Part shown: positions 1 to 4,462 of the stretch, piece by piece
Layout: each line of letters opens with the position of its first letter
How positions within the stretch are numbered: position 1 is the first letter of the stretch
Source: an uncultured Dialister sp.
Lineage (GTDB): Bacteria; Bacillota; Negativicutes; Veillonellales; Dialisteraceae
Length of the DNA: 5,536 nt
NCBI GenBank assembly: GCA_900759415.1
Contig: CAAEVC010000158.1
Coordinates: forward strand, 1 to 5,536
Direction of reading: 5' to 3'
Position numbers and translations under genes: made by a program
The notes under the pieces: generated by a model
What the model saw: only the letters and a program-made list of their open reading frames with translations
Database searches by the model: none
Told to the model about the DNA's origin: nothing

Positions 1-31
1 AAAGAGGAACTGCGAAAGCAGTTCCTTTTTT
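1..31 (+). terminator. Rho-independent terminator of an upstream gene outside the window
   Basis: GGAACTGC (6-13) pairs perfectly with GCAGTTCC (18-25) around a GAAA tetraloop, extended by A-U pairs and followed by six T residues (26-31). This is a textbook intrinsic terminator for + strand transcription. The gene it ends is not in the window. It isolates the operon starting at 310 from upstream read-through. Confidence 0.9.
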
Positions 32-116
32 ATTGCTTTTAGTAGTTATGAGGGTACGGGTATACCTCAAAAGATAAATCAGACTGTAAGATTTCAGACA
101 ATCAGACAGAAGGGAT

Positions 117-194
117 AGCCGCACTATGAGACACTGATGGTATCACGGGATGATCGTAAAGACTATATAAATTACAAACCATAAATTCTTTACA
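117..194 (+). repeat. Dispersed 78-nt intergenic repeat, copy A
   Basis: This stretch matches the reverse complement of 3913-3990. The first 20 bases (AGCCGCACTATGAGACACTG) are identical. The rest matches at roughly three quarters of positions with small compensating indels, including the shared block CTATATAA. Both copies are 78 nt, both lie between genes, and they are inverted relative to each other. No protein is recognisable in either. It could be a small non-autonomous mobile or palindromic-type repeat, or the decayed end of a larger element. Function unknown. Confidence 0.75.
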
Positions 195-201
195 ACAATT
201 T

Positions 202-231
202 CTCAACTCTCTTAACTCAACTCTTAACTCT
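202..231 (+). repeat. 30-nt CTCAACT-rich intergenic element, copy 1
   Basis: The element begins CTCAACTCTC, then four variable bases, then a 16-base block resembling CTCAACTCTCAACTCT. It matches the copy at 4244-4273 at 26 of 30 positions with no gaps, and the minus-strand copy at 2527-2556 at 25 of 30. It sits 20 bases upstream of the extended -10 box of the operon promoter, so here it could touch the -35 region. It is built from short CTCAACT/CTTAACT units. Confidence 0.75.
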
Positions 232-251
232 GTCATTTCTTTTGTAAAATG

Positions 252-260
252 TGGTAGAAT
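252..260 (+). promoter_or_regulatory. Extended -10 promoter of the 310-2501 operon
   Basis: TGGTAGAAT contains the TGN extension followed by TAGAAT, a 5/6 match to TATAAT. The only -35-like hexamer is CTGTCA at 230-235 (4/6), with a long 19-nt spacer, which fits an extended -10 promoter that depends little on -35. Transcription would start near 267, giving a leader of about 43 nt before the ATG at 310. Not proven; judged from motif and position only. Confidence 0.55.
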
Positions 261-309
261 AGTAAAAGTTGGTGAGAGGGGATTTGTATCCTTATATAGG
301 AGATAGACT

Positions 310-711
310 ATGAAATATAAGTATGTTATTCCCGCTTTGTTATTATCTTTAGGAATGGCATTTCCTGTGTCGGCCAATAAAATCAACCGCGTGTTTGTGG
401 TGGATGAGCTTACGGTGGAAGTGGAGATGGATGAGCCTCTGACGGAAGAGGAGCTTCATCCTGCCAATTTCCTGTCTGCTGATTATCATCCTGAATTCAC
501 TTTCAATGAGGGGCTGGAGGCGACGGGCCTTCCGATTCCTCAGAAGGGCGATGGATTCCATGACAATATTTACCGCATCCCGGTGAATGGCATGGATGTA
601 GGGGCGATTTATCATATTTCCTACAGGGGACAGAAACCAAAGACATTTAAGTTATATGAAGGAAGAGAACAGCTGGACCGTTATCGTGACCGGTATGGCA
701 GCTATTTCTGA
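310..711 (+). CDS. Small exported protein of unknown function
   Basis: This encodes 133 residues. I do not recognise the family. The N-terminus is a clear Sec signal peptide: basic MKYKY, a hydrophobic core (about residues 6-17) and a V-S-A site, so cleavage is expected after A22, leaving a mature protein of about 111 residues. The mature part is acidic in the first half (VEVEMDEPLTEEEL, residues 36-49), has alternating strand-like segments including YHISYRG near residues 101-107, and ends in a charged, Tyr/Arg-rich tail. The pattern faintly recalls an Ig-like beta-sandwich domain, but that is only a guess. There is no lipobox Cys, sortase motif or second membrane segment, so a soluble extracytoplasmic or envelope-associated protein is inferred. 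Start: AGGAG at 298-302, 7 nt before ATG. It is first in the operon, 17 nt before trmL. Confidence 0.85.
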   Translation: MKYKYVIPALLLSLGMAFPVSANKINRVFVVDELTVEVEMDEPLTEEELHPANFLSADYHPEFTFNEGLEATGLPIPQKGDGFHDNIYRIPVNGMDVGAIYHISYRGQKPKTFKLYEGREQLDRYRDRYGSYF

Positions 712-728
712 TTTCCGGAAAGGATCTT

Positions 729-1235
729 ATGCATATCGTACTGGTAGAGCCTGAAATTCCAGGCAATACAGGAAATATTTCCCGCCTCTGTGCAGCAGAG
801 CATCTGACTCTTCATCTGGTGGAACCGTTGGGATTTTCCATTGATGATAAACATTTGAAGAGAGCCGGCCTTGATTACTGGGATTTACTGGAGGTCCATG
901 TACATCCGGATTTCCAGTCGGTGGAAAGAATGCTGGCAGGGCACCATTTTTATTACAATACAACCAAGGCGGTCAAAGCTTATACGGAAGTTTCTTTTTC
1001 CAAAGATGATGTACTCGTTTTCGGCAAGGAAACGAAGGGACTTCCTGAGGATATGCTCCTGGCTCATAAGGAGGACTGCATTCGTATTCCTATGATTGAA
1101 GAAGCACGTTCTCTGAATTTATCCAATGCAGTGGCTATTGTGGCCATGGAAGCACTACGACAGACCGGTTTCCCTCATCTTCTGAAGGAGAGCGGCCGGT
1201 TATTCAAGGAAGGAGTAAGTCATGAATACTTATGA
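729..1235 (+). CDS. trmL: tRNA (cytidine/uridine(34)-2'-O)-methyltransferase TrmL
   Basis: A SPOUT-class, SAM-dependent methyltransferase of 168 residues (family members are usually about 155-165). TrmL 2'-O-methylates the wobble base, C34 or cmnm5U34, of tRNA-Leu isoacceptors in the cytoplasm. Visible motifs: motif 1 EPEIPGNTGNISRLCAAE (7-24) with the conserved Asn-Thr-Gly-Asn and R19; KRAGLDYWD (44-52); motif 2 VFGKETKGLP (97-106); motif 3 IPMIEEARSLNLSNAVA (120-136). Motifs 2 and 3 form the trefoil-knot SAM site, and the enzyme works as a dimer. The last dozen residues extend a little beyond typical homologues and overlap the next gene. Start: AAAGGA at 719-724, only 4 nt before ATG, a slightly tight spacing; MHIVLVEPEIPGNTGN is the standard family N-terminus, so the start is secure. 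It overlaps the following gene by 14 nt. Confidence 0.95.
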   Translation: MHIVLVEPEIPGNTGNISRLCAAEHLTLHLVEPLGFSIDDKHLKRAGLDYWDLLEVHVHPDFQSVERMLAGHHFYYNTTKAVKAYTEVSFSKDDVLVFGKETKGLPEDMLLAHKEDCIRIPMIEEARSLNLSNAVAIVAMEALRQTGFPHLLKESGRLFKEGVSHEYL

Positions 1236-1578
1236 TGCAGCTTATGAGCTTGCCAAAGCCATCAGAGAAAGCGATGAGATGAAAAGACTGAACGCAGCCT
1301 CTGAAAAGCTGAAGGGCGATGATGAAGCCAAGAAAATGGTAAAAGAATATATTATGGCCCAGATGAAGGCTGATTATGCCAAACTGGCAGGACAGCCGGA
1401 AGATGAAGAAGGATATAAGCACCTTCAGGAACTGGCTGTACTGGTCAGCAACAACAGCAATGCCCAGGAATATCTCCAGGCATTTATCCGCTGGAATCAG
1501 GTAGCTGCGGATTTGCAGAAGATCGTATCTGAAGCAATGGCGCAGGGTATGGATGTATTGGAACTGAACAAAGAATGA
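1222..1578 (+). CDS. YlbF/YmcA (Com_YlbF) family protein
   Basis: This encodes 118 residues, a normal length for the family. The sequence is almost entirely helical and charged. It shows the usual N-terminal AYELAKAIRESDEMKRL (7-23), then a D-E-A-K segment (33-37), a short linker with GQP (57-59), and a C-terminal amphipathic helix with NQVAADLQKIVSEAM (92-106). In Bacillus subtilis, YlbF, YmcA and YaaT form a complex that adjusts RNase Y activity and affects competence, sporulation and biofilm. Whether this homologue does the same is inference; only one member is visible here. Start: AAGGAG at 1210-1215, 6 nt before ATG, lying inside the end of trmL, with a 14-nt overlap. Its stop TGA overlaps the murB start in an ATGA junction, so the two are likely translationally coupled. 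Confidence 0.88.
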   Translation: MNTYDAAYELAKAIRESDEMKRLNAASEKLKGDDEAKKMVKEYIMAQMKADYAKLAGQPEDEEGYKHLQELAVLVSNNSNAQEYLQAFIRWNQVAADLQKIVSEAMAQGMDVLELNKE

Positions 1579-2501
1579 CAGACTGGAAAGCATTTTTCGA
1601 CGGAATTGTAAATGAAAGACAATTCAAAATTGATGAACCGATGAGCCGTCACACTACATACGGCATTGGGGGACCGGCAGACTGCTTCGTGACCCCGCAG
1701 ACTAAGGAAGAATTGAAAGCTATCCTCGTGAAGGCAGATGCGGAAGGAATCCCGGTCACCTTTATCGGCGGGGGCTCCAATCTTCTCGTTTCCGATAAAG
1801 GCATCCGCGGAATCACTATCTGCACGAATCGTCTCAAACCGGAAATGACCTGCGAAGATACCTGGATTACCGCTTACGGCGGCGTAGGTACCGGCACCAT
1901 TTCCCGTTTCGCTGAAAAGAACAGCCTGAAGGGATTCGAATGGGCTGTAGGCATCCCAGGGACCCTCTGCGGCGCTGTATTCATGAATGCCAATGGTTAC
2001 GGCGGCGACATGAAGAAAGTGGTAGAAGAAGTATATACCATCACCAAAGACGGAAAAGAAGAAAAGACTTATGGCTGGGATGATCTTCACTATGGGGACA
2101 GCGACAGTGTCTTCATGCACAATGGAGAAATCATCATCGGTGCCCGCCTCCATCTGTCCAAGGGAAATCCGGAAGAAATCAAGAGAAACATGACGGAACA
2201 TCAGATTTCCAGAAGAACCAAGCAGCCTCTGGAAAAACGAAGCGCCGGCACCATGTACCTCCGTCCGCCGGGATACTATGTAGGACCGATGATTAAAGCA
2301 TGCGGCCTTATGGGATATTCCGTAGGAGACGCTCAGGTTTCCACCAAACATCCGGACTTCGTGGTTAACAACGGCCACGCATCCTGCGATGACGTTCTCG
2401 CCGTTCTTCATGAAGTACAGAAAAGAATCAAAGAACGGTTCCACGTTCACGTACCGGTAGATGTAAGAATCATCGGTGAAGGCGTAAAACAGGAAAGATA
2501 A
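1575..2501 (+). CDS. murB: MurB-like UDP-N-acetylenolpyruvoylglucosamine reductase (divergent active site)
   Basis: This encodes 308 residues, typical of type II MurB. The enzyme reduces UDP-GlcNAc-enolpyruvate to UDP-MurNAc with NADPH and FAD, the second committed step of peptidoglycan synthesis, in the cytoplasm. FAD-domain motifs: HTTYGIGGPAD (26-36), FIGGGSNLLVSDKG (63-76), FEWAVGIPGT (121-130) followed by LCGAVFMNANGYGG (131-144). C-terminal domain: SRRTKQPLEKRSAG (212-225), RPPGYYVGPMI (230-240), AQVSTKHPDFVVN (253-265). Against the consensus I remember, the YRxS arginine is Gly (Y173-G174-D175-S176), the AGS serine (proton donor) is Thr226, and the EV(R/E)IIG glutamate is Asp296. GG in the glycine loop is also C132-G133. 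Fold assignment is firm; activity is less certain. It starts within the ATGA overlap with the preceding gene and is last in the operon. Confidence 0.92.
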   Translation: MTDWKAFFDGIVNERQFKIDEPMSRHTTYGIGGPADCFVTPQTKEELKAILVKADAEGIPVTFIGGGSNLLVSDKGIRGITICTNRLKPEMTCEDTWITAYGGVGTGTISRFAEKNSLKGFEWAVGIPGTLCGAVFMNANGYGGDMKKVVEEVYTITKDGKEEKTYGWDDLHYGDSDSVFMHNGEIIIGARLHLSKGNPEEIKRNMTEHQISRRTKQPLEKRSAGTMYLRPPGYYVGPMIKACGLMGYSVGDAQVSTKHPDFVVNNGHASCDDVLAVLHEVQKRIKERFHVHVPVDVRIIGEGVKQER

Positions 2502-2503
2502 TG

Positions 2504-2524
2504 AAAAGAGGCGGAGCCTCTTTT
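2504..2524 (+). terminator. Short-stem terminator after murB
   Basis: AAAAGAGGC (2504-2512), GGA loop, GCCTCTTTT (2516-2524): a perfect 9-bp stem beginning 3 bases after the murB stop codon. Only four T residues follow the GC-rich part before AAAG, so termination may be incomplete. A second, stronger terminator lies at 2652-2677. Confidence 0.75.
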
Positions 2525-2526
2525 AA

Positions 2527-2556
2527 AGAGTTGAGAGTTGAGCAGCGAGAGTTGAG
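2527..2556 (-). repeat. 30-nt CTCAACT-rich intergenic element, copy 2 (inverted)
   Basis: Read on the minus strand this is the same 30-nt element as 4244-4273 (26/30 identical, ungapped) and 202-231 (25/30). On the + strand it appears as repeated GAGTTGAG blocks directly behind the murB terminator. Confidence 0.75.
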
Positions 2557-2563
2557 AGAAGGT

Positions 2564-2578
2564 ATCGGCTCCGCCGAT
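2564..2578 (+). other. Small hairpin complementary to the murB terminator stem
   Basis: ATCGGC (2564-2569) pairs with GCCGAT (2573-2578) around a TCC loop. The stretch GGCTCCGCC (2567-2575) is also the exact reverse complement of GGCGGAGCC (2510-2518) in the murB terminator. The two hairpins can therefore kiss through loops GGA and TCC, or refold into one longer duplex. Confidence 0.45.
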
Positions 2579-2624
2579 GAGTATATTAAGGTAAAGCTGA
2601 GATAAGGCTTGCAACCCAGAACGG

Positions 2625-2693
2625 CGGCTCCAACTGTTATGACAGAAATAAAAAAAGGACTCTTCGGAGTCCTTTTTGATTTCATTGGAGCCG
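2625..2693. repeat. Inverted repeat enclosing the second terminator
   Basis: CGGCTCCAA (2625-2633) is the exact reverse complement of TTGGAGCCG (2685-2693). The pair brackets the UUCG terminator at 2652-2677, so the segment could form one long interrupted hairpin. The rest of the 2557-2785 gap shows no open reading frame with a ribosome-binding site and no recognisable gene. Confidence 0.55.
2652..2677 (+). terminator. Strong UUCG-loop intrinsic terminator
   Basis: AAAAAGGACTC (2652-2662), TTCG tetraloop, GAGTCCTTTTT (2667-2677): a perfect 11-bp stem with a T run in its 3' arm. The A-run and T-run make it plausible on both strands, but only + strand genes are nearby. It may catch murB read-through or end a short untranslated transcript from the gap; no promoter for the latter is convincing. 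Confidence 0.88.
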
Positions 2694-2785
2694 TAAGCGG
2701 CGATAGTGAGACTTTTCCAATATATAGAGCTCTTATTCTTATAATCATTTATATAGGGGAATAAAAAATACTTTGGCTTTTTCGG

Positions 2786-2814
2786 TTGACATTGAAGCTT
2801 CATAATGATACATT
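2786..2814 (+). promoter_or_regulatory. Sigma-70-type promoter of the first dehydrogenase gene
   Basis: TTGACA (2786-2791, perfect -35) and TACATT (2809-2814, 4/6 -10) are 17 nt apart, giving a start near 2821. The spacer holds a perfect 10-base palindrome, TGAAGCTTCA (2793-2802), a possible operator. The -10 neighbourhood ATAATGATACATTT resembles ATAATGATATATTT at the second dehydrogenase promoter, suggesting that the promoters share ancestry. Confidence 0.75.
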
Positions 2815-2818
2815 TGGA

Positions 2819-2847
2819 TTGATTCATCTAAAAAAGAGATGAATCAG
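2819..2847 (+). promoter_or_regulatory. Leader hairpin at the predicted 5' end of the first dehydrogenase mRNA
   Basis: GATTCATCT (2821-2829) pairs perfectly with AGATGAATC (2837-2845), extended by T-A and T-G pairs, around an A-rich 7-base loop. The predicted transcription start falls at about the first base of the stem, so the mRNA would begin with a hairpin, a layout known to protect 5' ends from decay. It could equally be a DNA operator. Confidence 0.6.
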
Positions 2848-2857
2848 AACAGATTAT

Positions 2858-2862
2858 GGAGG
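2858..2862 (+). promoter_or_regulatory. Ribosome-binding site deciding the start of the first dehydrogenase
   Basis: GGAGG lies 6 nt before ATG 2869. An in-frame ATG at 2839 exists but lies in the right arm of the leader hairpin with no Shine-Dalgarno sequence, and it would add ten residues absent from the paralogue. The start at 2869 is therefore chosen. Confidence 0.85.
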
Positions 2863-2868
2863 CATATA

Positions 2869-3828
2869 ATGATTCAGAAAAGAGTAGTTGGTGTAGTAGG
2901 TCTTGGACATGTAGGTGCTCATGTGGCTTTCTGCCTGGGAATGATGGGCGTAGCAGATGAAATTCTTCTTTGTGATATAAAGGAACAGAAGGTTGTCAGC
3001 GAATGTCAGGATTTGAATGATGCGGCAGCGTTCATGCCCAATCATACGGTTTATCGGACCGTTTCCTATGCCGGACTCAAAGATTGCGATATTATTGTGA
3101 ATGCAGTAGGAGATATCAGTCTCTGCGCCGGCAATGACCGGGATGCGGAACTGGGAAACAGTGTCTGTCAGGTGGCTGACTATATTCCAAAGGTAATGGC
3201 CGCAGGATTTAATGGGATTTTCGTCAATATTACCAATCCATGCGATGTGATTACCCATCTGATTTATACCCTTTCCGGACTTCCGAAGGAACATGTGATA
3301 GGCACAGGCACTCTCCTTGATTCTTCCCGTCTTGTTCATGAAATCTGTGATGCGACAGGGCTGGATCCCAAAGGTTTCTTTGCATTCATGATCGGTGAAC
3401 ATGGCAATTCCCAGATGGTTCCTTGGTCCCAGATTTCCTTCTACGGCCAGACACTGGACCAGATGGCAAAGAAGGACAGCCGTTTCGTTTTCGACAGAGA
3501 TGAAATGCAGGCAAAAGCTATCAAAGGCGCCTGGGTGACCTATAAGGGAAAACAGTGCACGGAATACGGCGTCGCTTCTGCAGCAGCTACACTGATCCGT
3601 ACCATCCTTCACGATGAGAAGAGAATCATTTCCTGCTCCGTCTATCTGGAAGGCCAGTATGGTGCGCAAGGCGTATACTGCGGCGCTCCGGCAGTCATTG
3701 GTGCCAATGGGGTAGAAGAAGTACTGGAATACGACCTTCCGGAAGAGGAAATGAAGAAATTCAAATCCTGCATTGAAGCAATTCATAAAAATATTGAAAG
3801 AAGCAGAACGTTCCTGCCGAAGAAATAA
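2869..3828 (+). CDS. NAD-dependent L-2-hydroxyacid dehydrogenase (L-HicDH/LDH family), paralogue 1
   Basis: A 319-residue LDH/MDH-superfamily enzyme expected to interconvert a 2-oxoacid and the L-2-hydroxyacid with NADH in the cytoplasm. Rossmann motif GLGHVG (11-16), with D36 ending the second strand, which favours NAD over NADP. Other residues: R91 in the mobile substrate loop (NDRDAEL), NITNP (120-124), D151 and R154 in GTGTLLDSSR (145-154) and catalytic H178 in GEHGN (176-180). GEHGN rather than GEHGD, plus YGVAS (233-237), matches L-2-hydroxyisocaproate dehydrogenase better than classical lactate dehydrogenase. The positions of the FBP-binding Arg173 and His188 of allosteric LDHs are V156 and F171, so FBP activation is unlikely. 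The substrate could be pyruvate or a bulkier 2-oxoacid; sequence does not settle it. It has its own promoter and terminator, so it is monocistronic. Confidence 0.92.
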   Translation: MIQKRVVGVVGLGHVGAHVAFCLGMMGVADEILLCDIKEQKVVSECQDLNDAAAFMPNHTVYRTVSYAGLKDCDIIVNAVGDISLCAGNDRDAELGNSVCQVADYIPKVMAAGFNGIFVNITNPCDVITHLIYTLSGLPKEHVIGTGTLLDSSRLVHEICDATGLDPKGFFAFMIGEHGNSQMVPWSQISFYGQTLDQMAKKDSRFVFDRDEMQAKAIKGAWVTYKGKQCTEYGVASAAATLIRTILHDEKRIISCSVYLEGQYGAQGVYCGAPAVIGANGVEEVLEYDLPEEEMKKFKSCIEAIHKNIERSRTFLPKK

Positions 3829-3870
3829 AAAAGAAGGACGAGATGCTTGGGCATCTTGTCCTTCTTTTTT
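3827..3870 (+). terminator. Intrinsic terminator of the first dehydrogenase gene
   Basis: A stem of about 20 bp starts within the TAA stop codon. GAAGGACGAGATGC (3833-3846) pairs with GCATCTTGTCCTTC (3851-3864) with one G-U pair and a TTGG loop, and A/T runs extend both sides. The left arm is nearly the same as the sequence after the second dehydrogenase gene (5418-5437), where the right arm is missing. Confidence 0.92.
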
Positions 3871-3875
3871 ATTTC

Positions 3876-3907
3876 AGAGCCCCGAGTCCCGCGCAGAGAG
3901 CCCCGAG
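3876..3907 (+). repeat. Short GC-rich direct repeat
   Basis: AGAGCCCCGAG occurs at 3876-3886 and again at 3897-3907, 21 bases apart. It is GC-richer than its surroundings and adjoins repeat copy B. It may be part of that repeat's flank or a remnant of a separate insertion. Confidence 0.5.
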
Positions 3908-3912
3908 GCGGC

Positions 3913-3990
3913 TGTAAGAAATTCATAATTTTTTCTTATATAGCCTTGACGGTCAACGGCGCGAGACCACCAGTGTCTCATAGTGCGGCT
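3913..3990 (-). repeat. Dispersed 78-nt intergenic repeat, copy B (inverted)
   Basis: The reverse complement of this stretch matches 117-194. Identity is perfect over 20 bases (3971-3990), then looser with the shared CTATATAA block and an A/T-rich tail. Inside it TTGAC (3946-3950) and GTCAA (3952-3956) form a small dyad that copy A does not preserve. Confidence 0.75.
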
Positions 3991-4243
3991 TTCCTCACCA
4001 CTTGAGTCATACTCTCCACTATCCTTTATCTTAGAACGAGATTTATGGAGAAGCGTGTCATTGATTTCTCAGTCGTCTTTGACTCCCTATGGAATCAATT
4101 CCCTTGCCACCCTTCAGGCAGCATGCTCTGCTTACTGCCTGCTCCCTCCCCGCCGTTGGAACTACGTGCTTTTAAGGGGGCACATTGAAAAAACGTCTTC
4201 GCCGAAATATCAAAATAAAAAATCATGATGTTTTTTACCATCG
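3991..4243. other. Non-coding stretch between the dehydrogenase genes, no gene recognised
   Basis: There is no convincing gene on either strand. One frame stays open from a GTG at 3983 to 4228, but it has no ribosome-binding site, begins inside repeat copy B, and yields a Ser/Leu-rich sequence with no familiar motif. A 7-bp hairpin (CAGGCAG at 4115-4121 with CTGCCTG at 4135-4141) and a near-perfect A/T palindrome around ATCATGAT (near 4215-4238) are visible. The stretch may be a decayed repeat or mobile element. Confidence 0.5.
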
Positions 4244-4273
4244 CTCAACTCTCGAAACTCAAATCTCAACTCT
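4244..4273 (+). repeat. 30-nt CTCAACT-rich intergenic element, copy 3
   Basis: Same element as 202-231 (26/30 identical, same strand) and 2527-2556 (26/30, opposite strand). Variation concentrates in bases 11-14. The conserved parts are CTCAACTCTC at the left and TCTCAACTCT at the right. It lies 110 bases upstream of the second dehydrogenase promoter. Confidence 0.75.
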
Positions 4274-4303
4274 ATTTTTAGTGCCCCTGGTCTAAGGACT
4301 GAT

Positions 4304-4372
4304 TGAGTTCATATGGTGTCGAGGCGGTTAATAAACGGGAGGTACTGATAGAGGAAGACAGTACTGAACTCA
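4304..4372. other. Nested inverted repeats upstream of the second dehydrogenase promoter
   Basis: TGAGTTC (4304-4310) pairs with GAACTCA (4366-4372), and inside it GTACTG (4342-4347) pairs with CAGTAC (4359-4364). The structure ends 11 bases before the -35 box, so as RNA it would not belong to the dehydrogenase transcript. A DNA site or a fossil of another element is more likely. No known riboswitch or tRNA pattern fits. Confidence 0.4.
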
Positions 4373-4383
4373 CTGCTTTTACA

Positions 4384-4413
4384 TTGACAGTCATATTTGA
4401 ATAATGATATATT
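4384..4413 (+). promoter_or_regulatory. Sigma-70-type promoter of the second dehydrogenase gene
   Basis: TTGACA (4384-4389, perfect) and TATATT (4408-4413, 5/6) are separated by 18 nt. Transcription would start near 4420, giving a leader of about 43 nt. The leader carries a small hairpin, TCTATA (4422-4427) with TATAGA (4431-4436). The -10 box is closer to consensus than that of the first copy, but the spacer is one base longer and lacks the TGAAGCTTCA palindrome, so the two genes may be controlled differently. Confidence 0.72.
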
Positions 4414-4462
4414 TTTGATAATCTATAGGATATAGAGATAGTATTTAAAAGGAGGTTTTCAT

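Noticed and set aside
102..386. Minus-strand open frame across the operon leader
   Set aside because: It covers the repeat, the promoter and the start of the exported-protein gene, and has no recognisable product or ribosome-binding site.
1497..2450. Long minus-strand open frame opposite murB
   Set aside because: It is antisense to a well-supported gene; the translation has no family motifs and follows from the codon bias of murB.
2694..2712. Possible third copy of the 78-nt repeat (GCGATAGTGAGAC resembles GCACTATGAGAC)
   Set aside because: Similarity fades after about 12 bases and needs gaps; not distinguishable from chance by eye.
2740..2745. TATAAT hexamer as an alternative promoter for the first dehydrogenase
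   Set aside because: No -35-like sequence occurs at a suitable distance, whereas TTGACA at 2786 with a 17-nt spacer is far better.
2780..2870. Search for a Rex (NADH-responsive) operator, TTGTGA-N6-TCACAA, before either dehydrogenase gene
   Set aside because: No acceptable match in either promoter or leader.
2854..3786. Long minus-strand open frame opposite the first dehydrogenase, with a similar one at 4445-4996 opposite the second
   Set aside because: Both mirror the coding strand of true genes. Their mutual similarity simply reflects paralogy on the other strand.
4167..4187. TGCTTTTAAGGGGG followed by CACATTGA resembles the reverse complement of the IS end at 5442-5463, hinting at an IS right end
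   Set aside because: The match is gapped and confined to a C/G run plus AAAG, no transposase remnant precedes it, and no paired left end or target duplication is visible.
3983..4228. Open frame of 81 codons from GTG on the + strand
   Set aside because: It has no ribosome-binding site, its start lies inside a dispersed repeat, its composition is Ser/Leu-rich without motifs, and it overlaps structured non-coding sequence. Probably spurious.
4270..4462. T-box, riboswitch or tRNA-like structure before the second dehydrogenase gene
   Set aside because: The folded segment lies upstream of the predicted promoter, has no terminator/antiterminator pair before the gene, and shows no T-box or tRNA consensus.
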